A DNA stretch of 48,462 nucleotides. Source: Clostridia bacterium (GTDB taxonomy: Bacteria > Bacillota > Clostridia > Oscillospirales > Acutalibacteraceae). Below the pieces are notes generated by a model, which worked only from the letters and a program-made list of their open reading frames with translations, was not told the origin of the DNA and made no database searches. Below, one piece after another: positions 32,723-40,692 of this stretch. The translations under genes were made by a program, and so were the position numbers. Position 1 is the first letter of the stretch. Each line of letters opens with the position of its first letter. The stretch covers positions 1 to 48,462 of the forward strand of contig CAAFXS010000090.1 of the NCBI GenBank assembly GCA_900767025.1, written 5' to 3'.

Positions 32723-34093
32723 ATGCCTAAAAGCTATATTTCACCTATTTCAATGGACGCCCTTTCAAGCTTATGCAAGGAGCTTGACAAGAATAACTCC
32801 ATAAGACCCGGTGATTACGAAAAATACCATGTAAAAAGAGGACTTAGGAACAGCGACGGCACAGGAGTTATGGCAGGTCTTACCCGCATCTGCTCCGTTG
32901 AGGGCTATTATATTCTTGACGGCGAAAGAATTCCCAAGGAAGGCAGGCTTTTATACAGAGGATACGACATTAACGATATTGTCAGCAGTGTTGTTAAGGA
33001 GGACAGATTCGGATTTGAGGAGATTGTGTGGCTCCTTCTTTTCGGCGATTTGCCCACGGAGCAGCAACTTATCAGTTTAAGAGAGGTGATTGCGGAATGC
33101 AGAGCTTTGCCTGATGAGTTTGTTGAAGATATGATTATGAAGAATGCGTCAAAGGACATTATGAACAAAATGGCAAGATGCGTTATGATGCTCTATTCCT
33201 TTGATGAAAATCCCGATGATATTTCAATTCCCAATGTTTTGCGTCAGTCACTGCAGCTTATTGCGCAGATGCCTAATATTATGAACAGTGCATACCAGGT
33301 TAAGCGCCGTGCTTTTTACAACAAATCAATGTTCCTGCATCCTATTAAAAAGGAGCATTCAACGGCAGAGTGCATACTTTATCAGCTTAGGAGTGACAAG
33401 CAGTTCACCAGGGAAGAGGCAAAGCTTCTTGATATTTGCCTTATGCTACACGCCGACCACGGCGGTGGTAACAATTCAACCTTCTCAACAAGAGTGCTGA
33501 CCTCCAGCGGAACGGATACATATTCCGCCATTACCGCAGGCTTTGGCTCTCTTAAGGGTCCGCGCCACGGCGGTGCTAACCTAAGGGTAGCCGCTCAGAT
33601 GAATGAGATTATGGCAAATGTTGCCGACCCCACCGACAAGTCACAGGTTAAGGACTATCTTGTTAAAATAATGAAGGGTGAGGCAGGCGACGGCTCGGGT
33701 CTTATTTACGGTATGGGTCACGCTGTTTATACCAAGAGCGACCCCCGTGCCCTTATTCTTAAGGAAAGTGCAAAAAAGCTTGCCTACGAAAAGGGCTTTG
33801 AAAAGGAGTTTAAAACACTTGAAAATATTGAGCTGCTGACTCCGGAGGTGTTCTGCGAGGTTAAGGGTGTTGACAAAATAATCAGCGCAAATGTTGATCT
33901 TTATTCAGGACTTGTTTATAAGGTTCTCGGTATTCCGGAGGACTTGTATACACCGCTGTTTGCTGTTGCAAGAATTGCAGGCTGGTGTGCTCACAGGCTT
34001 GAGGAGCTGACCTCCAACGGCAAGATTATCAGACCTGCCTACAAGAGCGTCAGCACACCAAGGAGCTTTAAGGATATTTCATCCAGAGGATAA
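32723..34093 (+). CDS. gltA: Citrate synthase
   Basis: A 456-residue citrate synthase, which joins acetyl-CoA and oxaloacetate. Family blocks are all present: LLYRGYDINDI, HADHGGGNNSTF with His246, GPRHGGAN, GMGHAVYTKSDPRA with His333, and NVDLYSGLVY with Asp392. His246, His333 and Asp392 correspond to the catalytic triad. The N-terminus is about 45 residues longer than the shortest bacterial forms, as in other Clostridia. The ATG at 32723 follows AAGGAG with good spacing; fifteen open codons upstream have none. No aconitase or isocitrate dehydrogenase lies nearby. It probably supplies glutamate synthesis, in line with gdhA further on. Confidence 0.95.
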   Translation: MPKSYISPISMDALSSLCKELDKNNSIRPGDYEKYHVKRGLRNSDGTGVMAGLTRICSVEGYYILDGERIPKEGRLLYRGYDINDIVSSVVKEDRFGFEEIVWLLLFGDLPTEQQLISLREVIAECRALPDEFVEDMIMKNASKDIMNKMARCVMMLYSFDENPDDISIPNVLRQSLQLIAQMPNIMNSAYQVKRRAFYNKSMFLHPIKKEHSTAECILYQLRSDKQFTREEAKLLDICLMLHADHGGGNNSTFSTRVLTSSGTDTYSAITAGFGSLKGPRHGGANLRVAAQMNEIMANVADPTDKSQVKDYLVKIMKGEAGDGSGLIYGMGHAVYTKSDPRALILKESAKKLAYEKGFEKEFKTLENIELLTPEVFCEVKGVDKIISANVDLYSGLVYKVLGIPEDLYTPLFAVARIAGWCAHRLEELTSNGKIIRPAYKSVSTPRSFKDISSRG

Positions 34094-34118
34094 AATTCAG
34101 TATTAAGGAGAAAATAAA

Positions 34119-34952
34119 GTGCAAAAGACAGGAACAAGCATACCGGTATATTTAAGCGTTTTACCTGTGATTGTTTCTTGTGTTTTGCGCTTTTTTCAGT
34201 TAACGCGGTATACGAGTGCTACCGGTCTTGTTACCGGCAATAACGGCTTGACTGCCTGTATTTACGGCTTGCTGTTTCTTTCCCTTGCTTTGTTGGGGAT
34301 TTATTCGGTTAGGAATAAATCAGTGGGAACAGCCGTTGATTTTGAGCATTGCCGAAAAAGTCAGCGAATTTGCTCCCTGATTCTCGGAGTGTCGTTTTTT
34401 GCCGATTTCATCCGTCAGTGCTACAACTGCTTTGATACGCTTCAAAGGTATTCTTATATTGAGTATACATACCTGACACCCTTGGCATTGTCGGGAGTGG
34501 CGGCACTTTTCAGCAGCTTTTATTTCATTTCCTTTTATCTGACGGCGTCGGGCTCGGAATATGATTTCAGAAATTTAACATGGTTTCATTTTTCGCCGGC
34601 GGCGTGGGGCTTTCTCAAGCTCATTTTGATAATGATAAAAATTGTTGATGTTCGTTTAGAGGTGGAAACGGTGCTGGAGTTCTTGCTCCTTGTGTTTTTG
34701 CTGATGTTTTTCTTCTGTTATATATCTATGATTGACAGGGCCGGAAAATCCTCGGGATTGCTTGTATTTTCCGCCTTGGCAAGCTTTTTGATATCGCTTT
34801 TGCTGGCGGCGCCGCGGCTTGCGGTGATGCTTTTCGGTATGGGTGACAGCCTTTGCACTGTTAATTATTCGGCTTTTAATTACATAGCATTGGGCATTTT
34901 CGCACTTACCCTTGCTGTTAATTCGATAAAAAATATAAAGAATTTTGACTAA
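34119..34952 (+). CDS. Multi-spanning membrane protein of unknown function
   Basis: A 277-residue very hydrophobic protein with about seven predicted transmembrane helices, at roughly residues 9-25, 44-64, 85-105, 118-142, 160-172, 182-202, 213-236 and possibly 250-268. There is no signature I recognise. A GTG start follows AAGGAG by eleven bases. It stands 25 bases after citrate synthase and 18 before an AEC permease, so the three may be cotranscribed. Possible roles such as a sensor or scramblase-like protein cannot be backed from the sequence. Confidence 0.7.
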   Translation: MQKTGTSIPVYLSVLPVIVSCVLRFFQLTRYTSATGLVTGNNGLTACIYGLLFLSLALLGIYSVRNKSVGTAVDFEHCRKSQRICSLILGVSFFADFIRQCYNCFDTLQRYSYIEYTYLTPLALSGVAALFSSFYFISFYLTASGSEYDFRNLTWFHFSPAAWGFLKLILIMIKIVDVRLEVETVLEFLLLVFLLMFFFCYISMIDRAGKSSGLLVFSALASFLISLLLAAPRLAVMLFGMGDSLCTVNYSAFNYIALGIFALTLAVNSIKNIKNFD

Positions 34953-34970
34953 TGTTCAGAGGATAAAAAA

Positions 34971-35903
34971 TTGTTTTTAGATAATTTGAAAACCATAGCC
35001 CTGCAGGTGCTTATACTCTACCTTATTTCGGGTATCGGATTTGTAACCGACAAGGCAGGCATTTTTAAGCAGGCAGACGCCAAAAGGCTTATTGACCTGC
35101 TTTTTAATGTTATTCTGCCTATTGCGGTTATTCACACATTTATGACAATGGAATATTCAAGGGAGCATATTAAAGGGCTTTTCATCGCTTTTGTTTGCGC
35201 CTTTGCAACCCATATATTTGCAACTCTTGTTTCGCTTTTGACCTTTAGGAAAAGACCGCCTAAGGAAAGAGGCATTTACCGTTACGGCACTATTCTTTCA
35301 AATGCCGCCTTTTTGGCTCTTCCCCTGGCAAAAAGTGTAATCGGTGATGAGGGTATATTCTACTGCTCGGTGTATGTTGCAGTGTTCAATATGATTGCCT
35401 TCACTATCGGAATTTATGAAATATCCGGCAGAGAGGCAAAGCTTGATTTAAAAAAGCTTATTCTTAATCCGGGCACAATTTCCGTGCTGATAGGCCTGCC
35501 GCTTTATTTGCTCCAACTGAAAATTCCTTATTTTATCGAGTATCCAATGGAGCTTGTGGGCAGCTGTAATTCACCCCTTGCAATGCTGGTTTTCGGCACA
35601 TTTCTTGCAAACTCAAATTTCAAAAATATGTTTGTTAAAAAGGAGCTTTATTTTGTTTCCTTTTTAAGACTTGTTTTAATCCCTCTTTGTATGCTGGGGT
35701 TGTTCTATGTTTGCGGTGTCCGCGGTCCGCTTTTGGTTGCAATGACCATTTCCGCCTCGGCACCTACCGCCACGAATACGGCAATGTACGCCGCTAAATA
35801 TGACAACGATGCCGCTTTGGGCTCGGAGCTTGCGGCACAGTCGTCAGTGCTTTCAATTGCTACTATGCCCGTTATTGTCGCTTTGGCATCGGTTTTGTCG
35901 TAG
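34971..35903 (+). CDS. AEC-family (auxin efflux carrier) permease
   Basis: A 310-residue transporter with the inverted two-times-five helix plan of the AEC family. The N-terminal part shows LIDLLFNVILPIAVIHTFM, and the C-terminal half SASAPTATNTAMYAAKY near the last crossing, both typical. Bacterial members export or import dicarboxylates such as malate or malonate. Placement after citrate synthase makes an organic-acid substrate plausible but not proven. TTG start with AGAGGA upstream. Confidence 0.85.
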   Translation: MFLDNLKTIALQVLILYLISGIGFVTDKAGIFKQADAKRLIDLLFNVILPIAVIHTFMTMEYSREHIKGLFIAFVCAFATHIFATLVSLLTFRKRPPKERGIYRYGTILSNAAFLALPLAKSVIGDEGIFYCSVYVAVFNMIAFTIGIYEISGREAKLDLKKLILNPGTISVLIGLPLYLLQLKIPYFIEYPMELVGSCNSPLAMLVFGTFLANSNFKNMFVKKELYFVSFLRLVLIPLCMLGLFYVCGVRGPLLVAMTISASAPTATNTAMYAAKYDNDAALGSELAAQSSVLSIATMPVIVALASVLS

Positions 35904-35958
35904 ACTGTTATTAAAATTAAACCAATTGTAAATTTTGTTTTAAATAACTGTATAAAAA

Positions 35959-35987
35959 TTGAATTGCCCGCCGATTTAGATTATAAT
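35959..35987 (+). promoter_or_regulatory. Promoter of darA-holB-ricT
   Basis: TTGAAT and TATAAT with 17-base spacing; predicted start near 35994, about 40 bases before the darA ATG. It excludes an in-frame ATG-like start at 35964. Confidence 0.8.
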
Positions 35988-36032
35988 TTAGTTGAGAAGA
36001 TTTTATCTGTATGTACTTTAAAGGGTGATTAT

Positions 36033-36356
36033 ATGAAATTAGTTATTGTTATAATGTCAAATAATGATGTGGGCCATGTGCTTTCAAAAACAAGCGCCGA
36101 GGGCTTTATTTCAACAAAGGTTTCAACACAGGGTCAGTTTTTGCAAAACGGCCACACAACTGTTTTGTTCGGTGTTGATGATGACAGGGTGGAGCCCTTG
36201 TTTGAAATAATCGAAAAGAATGTTACAAAGCGTGTTATAAGGCAGACCGGTGTTGAAAGCACCATTGAGGGCTCTCTTCTTAAGCAGCCTGTGGATGTTG
36301 AAGAATTCGGAGCAGTTGCATTTGTAATTAATGTGGAGGAATTTAAAAAGCTTTAA
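36033..36356 (+). CDS. darA: PII-like cyclic-di-AMP receptor
   Basis: A 107-residue protein of the PstA/DarA family, a trimeric PII-like protein that binds c-di-AMP. The opening KLVIVIMSNNDVGHVLSKTS, the FISTKVSTQGQFLQNGHTT loop (with the T-loop equivalent) and FGVDDDRVEPLFEII match the family. Start after GGGTGATTAT. The order darA, holB, ricT matches the conserved Firmicute cluster yaaQ-(yaaR)-holB-yaaT, which supports the call. Effector partners are not known for certain. Confidence 0.9.
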   Translation: MKLVIVIMSNNDVGHVLSKTSAEGFISTKVSTQGQFLQNGHTTVLFGVDDDRVEPLFEIIEKNVTKRVIRQTGVESTIEGSLLKQPVDVEEFGAVAFVINVEEFKKL

Positions 36357-36358
36357 TT

Positions 36359-37345
36359 ATGAATAATGCCGATTTTGCAGGAAATAAAAGAGTTATCAGT
36401 CAGCTTGGAGGTCTTATTGACTCCAAGCGTTTTCCTCATGCGGTAATTATCGAGGGCGAACAGGGCTTGGGCAAAAAAACTCTGGCACGGCTGCTTGCCG
36501 CCGCATTGGTGTGCCGCAGTGAAAATAAGCCGTGTATGGAGTGCACGCAGTGCCGTAAGGCAGTTCAGGGAATTCATCCCGATATTTTTGAACACAGTGC
36601 TCCCGGAGGTGCAAATTCCTTTCATATTGATGTTGTCAGGCAGGTTATAAGCGATGTGTATGTTAAGCCTAACGAGGGCGAGCATAAGGTTTATATCCTC
36701 GGCAATGCCCATTGTATGAGCATTCCGGCGCAGAATGCACTGCTGAAGGTTCTGGAGGAGCCACCTGAATATGCGGTGTTTATCTTAACTGCGGTGTCTA
36801 AAAGTATGATGCTGGAAACCGTGCTTTCACGAAGCGTTGCCGTTACCCTTGAGGGTGTTGAAATAAATGAGGGTGTTGATTATATCTTATCTCATTTCAG
36901 TGATTTGGCAGACAGGAAAAGTGTTGCAGACGCACTTAAAACCTACGGCGGTAATATAGGCAAAGCTCTTGAAAGTCTTACGGACGGCAGGGCAGGGGAG
37001 CTTGCGCAGGTGTGCGGTGATATTTGCACCGCTGTTGCAAAGGGCAGTGAATATGAGCTTTTGAAGCTTTGTGCATTTTTTCAAAAGGACAGGCAGTCCA
37101 TTGTTCAGGGCGCAGAGCTTATGAAAAATATTTTCAGGGATGCCCTTGTGTATAAGCCCGGCAGGGATATGCTTTCGGGTCAGTCGGATACGGCGCTTCT
37201 CCTTAGAAATACGCTGACCTCAAAAAAACTTATTGACTTAATGGGCGTTTGTGATACACTAAAGGAAGCGGCACAGATGAATTCAAATAATTCATTGCTG
37301 ATAACCAAGATTTGTTACAGTCTTATGGAGGCTGCCGGAAGATAG
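36359..37345 (+). CDS. holB: DNA polymerase III delta-prime subunit
   Basis: A 328-residue clamp-loader subunit. N-terminal AAA+ domain with P-loop-like EGEQGLGKKTL at about 31-41, a zinc module with C-x8-C-x2-C-x2-C spacing (CRSENKPCMECTQC), DVVRQVISDVYVKPNEGEHK, and LLKVLEEPPEYAVFIL before the sensor region. The usual SRC motif reads SRSVAV here, so the arginine finger is kept. Clamp loader partner genes are elsewhere. Two bases separate it from darA, and no strong ribosome site is seen, so it may depend on translational coupling. Confidence 0.9.
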   Translation: MNNADFAGNKRVISQLGGLIDSKRFPHAVIIEGEQGLGKKTLARLLAAALVCRSENKPCMECTQCRKAVQGIHPDIFEHSAPGGANSFHIDVVRQVISDVYVKPNEGEHKVYILGNAHCMSIPAQNALLKVLEEPPEYAVFILTAVSKSMMLETVLSRSVAVTLEGVEINEGVDYILSHFSDLADRKSVADALKTYGGNIGKALESLTDGRAGELAQVCGDICTAVAKGSEYELLKLCAFFQKDRQSIVQGAELMKNIFRDALVYKPGRDMLSGQSDTALLLRNTLTSKKLIDLMGVCDTLKEAAQMNSNNSLLITKICYSLMEAAGR

Positions 37346-37399
37346 CCCCAAAGGCGTTTTATATGACAGGCGATAGCCTGCAAAACGGAGGATATTCAG

Positions 37400-38209
37400 A
37401 TGACAAAGGTTGTTGGTGTTCGATTTAAGGACACGGGCAAAACATATTATTTTGACCCTATGGGCATTGATTGCAAAAAGGGTCAGACTCTTGTGGTGGA
37501 AACCGCAAAGGGTATTGAGTGCGGTGTGGCTCAGTCAGGTGTGAAAGAGGTGGACGACGATGAGGTTGTTCAGCCGCTTAGACCCGTTAAAAGAGTTGCC
37601 ACCGATGCGGATTTTGAAATTTTAAAAAAGAATAAGGCAGATGAAAAGGAAGCTCTTGCAATCTGTGCAAGGAAAATAAAAAATCATAACCTGGAAATGT
37701 CTTTGACAGACGCGGAATATTCCTTTGACAGGTCAAAAATTATTTTCTATTTCACTGCCGACGGCAGAGTGGATTTCAGAGAGCTTGTTAAGGATTTGGC
37801 TAACCATTTTCACACAAGAATTGAGCTTAGGCAAATCGGCGTCCGTGACGAAAGCAGGCTGCTTGGCGGCCTCGGTATCTGCGGCAGACCCTTTTGCTGT
37901 TCAACCTTCCTTGATGATTTTCATTCTGTTACAATTAAAATGGCTAAGGACCAGGGGCTTTCGCTTGCTCCGGGCAAAATAAGCGGTACCTGCGGCAGAC
38001 TTATGTGCTGCCTTAAATATGAGCAGAACTCATATGAGTACCTTCAAAAAATCACGCCGCGCAAGGGCACGGTTGTTGATTGCCGTGAGGGCAGGGGAAC
38101 TGTTGTTGATGCGTCGCTTTTAACAGGTCAGCTTAAAATTCAGCTTGACAACGCACCGGAGGCTCTGCCTGTAACGGTTAACAGAAACGAGGTCAGAATA
38201 GTTAAATAA
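37400..38209 (+). CDS. ricT: RicT/YaaT PSP1-domain protein
   Basis: A 269-residue PSP1-domain protein. In Bacillus RicT (YaaT) joins RicA and RicF in a complex that holds [4Fe-4S] clusters and activates RNase Y processing of mRNAs, with effects on sporulation and biofilm. The cysteine motifs GRPFCCSTF and CGRLMCCLKY are intact. GGAGG lies ten bases before the ATG. The homology covers the full length; a basic N-terminal strand (VVGVRFKDTGKTYYF) opens the protein. Confidence 0.9.
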   Translation: MTKVVGVRFKDTGKTYYFDPMGIDCKKGQTLVVETAKGIECGVAQSGVKEVDDDEVVQPLRPVKRVATDADFEILKKNKADEKEALAICARKIKNHNLEMSLTDAEYSFDRSKIIFYFTADGRVDFRELVKDLANHFHTRIELRQIGVRDESRLLGGLGICGRPFCCSTFLDDFHSVTIKMAKDQGLSLAPGKISGTCGRLMCCLKYEQNSYEYLQKITPRKGTVVDCREGRGTVVDASLLTGQLKIQLDNAPEALPVTVNRNEVRIVK

Positions 38210-38237
38210 TAAAAATCTGTAAAAGATTAAAAACCAC

Positions 38238-38266
38238 TTGATTTTTTATTAATATACTGTTATATT
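38238..38266 (+). promoter_or_regulatory. Promoter of the ferredoxin gene
   Basis: TTGATT and TATATT with 17-base spacing; predicted start near 38273, with a short leader and strong AGGAGG ribosome site before the ATG at 38302. Confidence 0.75.
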
Positions 38267-38301
38267 AATGATAGAATTTGATGATGTAGGAGGTGTATTT
38301 C

Positions 38302-38472
38302 ATGGCATACGCAATTTCAGATGATTGCATTTCTTGCGGCGCATGTGCTGCTGAGTGTCCCGTAGGCGCTATTTCAGAGGGTGACGGCAAGTTCGTTATC
38401 GACGCTGATACTTGCATTGAGTGCGGCGCTTGTGAAAGTGTTTGCCCTGTCAGCGCTCCTGCACAGGAATAA
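38302..38472 (+). CDS. 2[4Fe-4S] ferredoxin, clostridial type
   Basis: A 56-residue ferredoxin. Two classic motifs are complete: C-x2-C-x2-C-x3-C-P (CISCGACAAECP) and again (CIECGACESVCP), the latter with the second proline, so both clusters can be built. This is the low-potential electron carrier used with pyruvate:ferredoxin oxidoreductase and hydrogenase in anaerobes. It has its own promoter, AGGAGG site and terminator, the mark of a highly expressed single-gene unit. Strong evidence for an anaerobic host. Confidence 0.95.
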   Translation: MAYAISDDCISCGACAAECPVGAISEGDGKFVIDADTCIECGACESVCPVSAPAQE

Positions 38473-38489
38473 GCATTATACCTATAGCA

Positions 38490-38520
38490 AAATCCCAAGG
38501 CTTTCGCCTTGGGATTTTTT
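38490..38520 (+). terminator. Terminator after the ferredoxin gene
   Basis: AATCCCAAGG pairs exactly with CCTTGGGATT around CTTTCG and is followed by TTTT. Confidence 0.92.
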
Positions 38521-38527
38521 GTTGCAC

Positions 38528-38641
38528 AAATTCCGGTTTGTAAGGCTGTTATGAACAACCGTAGGGGCGACTATCAGTCGCCCGCCAATTCGGGCGGATA
38601 ATATCCGCCCCCTACGATAACACCGCTACAAATACTAATTT
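38528..38641. repeat. MITE-like palindromic repeat, copy A
   Basis: A 114-base element. Ends are imperfect inverted repeats (AAATTCCGGTTTGT and ACAAATACTAATTT). Inside are a second pair of arms (CGTAGGGG and CCCCCTACG) and a centre with two perfect small hairpins, GGGCGACT-ATC-AGTCGCCC and GGGCGGAT-AAT-ATCCGCCC. It lies between the ferredoxin terminator and the dinB stop. The first 79 bases recur at the window's right edge with one change, and the outer arms recur in copy B. It encodes no protein, so any movement would need a transposase from elsewhere. Confidence 0.9.
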
Positions 38642-39874
38642 TCACATAACTGAAACAGGGTGGATGGTGTGTTCTTCAAAGGGATTAAAGTGTGACAGTG
38701 CGGTGTCGCAAAGCACAGACGCCTTTTGTATGCAGTAGCTGCCATATCTGTTTTTCAGCTTATCCACCGCTGTTTCCAGCTTTTCAAGCTTTTCTCTGTG
38801 CTCAACGGAACCGCTGAGGTCAAACTGTGCAGCGCCGTCATAATCAAAATCGGTTACGCTGATGCCCACGCTCCTTATGGGATTATTCCAGTTGTAGTTG
38901 GCGGTAAACAGCTCCATTGCGTATTTCACAAATTCACTGCTGACACAGGTGGGAGCAGGCATACGGCACTGACGGGTAAAGGTTTCAAGACGGCAGTCCC
39001 TGACGGAAATTGTAAGGGTAACGCCCTTGAGTCCGTGCTCTCTCATTCGCCTTGCCACGCTTTCTGCCAGCACGGTGAAAACGATTTTAACATCATCGTT
39101 ATTAACCAAATCCCTTGGGGTTGTGGTGGAATTGCCAATGCTTTTTATATCCCTTGAAAGTGACATATGGCGCACCGTCTGATTGTCTGTGCCGTTGGCA
39201 AAATGATGGAGCATATCGCCGTTTTTGCCGAAAACACTGCGGAGAAATTTTATATCTGCACAGGCAAGATCACCGATGGTGTAAATGCCGTAGTAATTCA
39301 GCTTTTTTGTGGTGGCGGGACCTACCATAAGTAAATCACTGCAGGGCAAAGGCCATACAATATCCCTGTAATTTTCCTTTGTAATAACCGTTATTGCGTC
39401 GGGCTTTTTGTAGTCAGATCCAAGCTTTGCAAAAATTTTGCTGAAGCTTACGCCGATGCTAACGGTTATGCCAACCTCGTTTTTAACCCTGTTGCGTATT
39501 TCTTCCGCTATTTCCACTCCTGATTTAAACCAGTCGCCTGTAACATCAATCCAGCTTTCGTCAAGTCCGAAGGGCTCAATTAAATCCGTGTAATCCTCAA
39601 GGATATTCCTGACCTTCTGCGAAAATTCAATGTATACGGGGAAATTAGGCGGAACGATTATCAAATCAGGGCATTTCTGCCTTGCTTTCCATAAAGGCTC
39701 ACCCACTGTTAAACCGTATTTCGAGGCAATTTCGTTTTTAGTAAGTATTATTCCGTGGCGTGATTTTTCACTGCCGCCAACGGCAACCGGCTTGTCTCTT
39801 AGCTCAGGGTGCAGGTAACATTCAACACTGGCATAAAATTTGTTGCAGTCAATGTGAAGTATTTGCTTTTCCAA
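38642..39874 (-). CDS. dinB: DNA polymerase IV (Y family)
   Basis: A 410-residue lesion-bypass polymerase. Near the N-terminus HIDCNKFYASVE holds the first catalytic Asp, and FGLDESWIDVTG holds the second acidic pair; SIGVSFSKIFAKLGSDYKKP and PATTKKLNYYGIYTIGDL cover the palm-thumb boundary. The little-finger domain fills the rest. No canonical C-terminal clamp-binding QL-x-LF motif is obvious. The first codon is uncertain: the predicted transcription start near 39903 rules out the ATG at 39901, so a TTG at 39874 giving MEKQILHIDCNKF, or TTG at 39883, is used. Under SOS control (see the promoter and boxes). Confidence 0.9.
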   Translation of the reverse strand: MEKQILHIDCNKFYASVECYLHPELRDKPVAVGGSEKSRHGIILTKNEIASKYGLTVGEPLWKARQKCPDLIIVPPNFPVYIEFSQKVRNILEDYTDLIEPFGLDESWIDVTGDWFKSGVEIAEEIRNRVKNEVGITVSIGVSFSKIFAKLGSDYKKPDAITVITKENYRDIVWPLPCSDLLMVGPATTKKLNYYGIYTIGDLACADIKFLRSVFGKNGDMLHHFANGTDNQTVRHMSLSRDIKSIGNSTTTPRDLVNNDDVKIVFTVLAESVARRMREHGLKGVTLTISVRDCRLETFTRQCRMPAPTCVSSEFVKYAMELFTANYNWNNPIRSVGISVTDFDYDGAAQFDLSGSVEHREKLEKLETAVDKLKNRYGSYCIQKASVLCDTALSHFNPFEEHTIHPVSVM

Positions 39875-39894
39875 AATAATCAACTCTAATCTAT

Positions 39895-39928
39895 CGAACA
39901 TTCGTTCTCATTATAGAACAAAAGTTCG
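39895..39928. promoter_or_regulatory. Two LexA (SOS) boxes in the dinB promoter
   Basis: CGAACATTCGTTCT at 39895-39908 and AGAACAAAAGTTCG at 39915-39928 each match the Gram-positive LexA site CGAAC-N4-GTTCG with one base changed at an outer position. One box lies on the -10 to start side, the other overlaps the spacer of the promoter. Their centres are 20 bases apart, two helical turns, suiting two LexA dimers on one face. Binding is a prediction from known LexA biology. Confidence 0.85.
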
Positions 39929-39938
39929 TCTTTGTCAA
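39910..39938 (-). promoter_or_regulatory. Consensus promoter of dinB
   Basis: On the minus strand TTGACA and TATAAT, both perfect, are 17 bases apart, and the spacer contains most of a LexA box. Such a strong core promoter can be held off only by a repressor. Confidence 0.92.
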
Positions 39939-39951
39939 CTGCAATATATGA

Positions 39952-39965
39952 TTACAATATTGTAA
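39952..39965 (+). promoter_or_regulatory. Bce-type response-regulator box before the regulator gene
   Basis: TTACA-ATAT-TGTAA is an exact T-N-A-C-A-N4-TGTAA inverted repeat, which, as I recall it, is the consensus for response regulators of Bce-like peptide-resistance modules; it sits inside the 16-base palindrome ATTACAATATTGTAAT. A weak promoter (TTGTAA, 18 bases, TATGAT at 39984-39989) overlaps it. This suggests that the regulator controls its own transcription. A similar box stands before the ABC genes. Confidence 0.7.
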
Positions 39966-40011
39966 TGGAACTTTTACCGGCTTTATGATAAAATTATTAT
40001 GGGGTGATATA

Positions 40012-40692
40012 ATGAACATTTTTCTTCTTGAGGATGACGAGGCAATCGGCATCGGTCTTACATATTCGCTGGAAAACGAGGGATATACCGTAACTCTTGC
40101 CAAAACGGTTCAGGATGCCGAAAAAATAATTGCCGGTGAAAAATTTTCACTTTATATACTTGATTTAACCCTGCCCGACGGCAGCGGCTACGATGTGTGC
40201 AAAATGATTAAAAAATCAGGGGATTACCCTGTAATTTTCCTTACCGCCTTTGACGACGAGGTTAATGTTGTAATGGGCTTTGAGCTTGGTGCCGATGACT
40301 ATATTGCCAAGCCCTTTAGGGTTAAGGAGCTGCTTGTCAGGATTAAAAGTGTTCTCCGCAGATACAGTAAGGAGTCACCCGACGGTATTATAAAAATTAA
40401 AGAGCTTACCATAAATACAAACCAGGCCAAGGTGTATAAAAACGGTGCGGAAATCATTTTAACCGCAATGGAATACAGGCTTTTGCTGATACTGCTTAAT
40501 AACCGAGGTAAAGTCCTTTCGAGAAATAAGCTGCTTGAAAATATTTGGGATATCGACGGCGATTTTGTGGAGGATAACACCCTGACGGTTTATATTAAAC
40601 GCCTGCGTGATAAAATTGAGGAGGACCCTGCCAATCCGCAGTATATCAAAACAGTCCGCGGACTTGGTTATGTGATTGAAAATGATAAATAA
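40012..40692 (+). CDS. OmpR-family response regulator (BceR-like)
   Basis: A 226-residue response regulator. The receiver domain holds the acidic pair Asp8/Asp9, the phosphate-accepting Asp51 (LDLTLPDGSG), Thr78 and Lys100; the DNA-binding winged helix fills about residues 125-224 (TVYIKRLRDKIEEDPANP and IKTVRGLGYVI). The start at 40012 follows GGGGTGAT. It overlaps the kinase gene by 11 bases. Linked to an ABC transporter downstream, it belongs to a peptide-sensing and resistance type of module. Confidence 0.88.
   Translation: MNIFLLEDDEAIGIGLTYSLENEGYTVTLAKTVQDAEKIIAGEKFSLYILDLTLPDGSGYDVCKMIKKSGDYPVIFLTAFDDEVNVVMGFELGADDYIAKPFRVKELLVRIKSVLRRYSKESPDGIIKIKELTINTNQAKVYKNGAEIILTAMEYRLLLILLNNRGKVLSRNKLLENIWDIDGDFVEDNTLTVYIKRLRDKIEEDPANPQYIKTVRGLGYVIENDK

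Noticed and set aside
38528..38641. Copy A of the palindromic repeat as a terminator or CRISPR repeat
   Set aside because: The ferredoxin terminator lies just before it, there is no T-run after the stems, and copies are kilobases apart without spacers.
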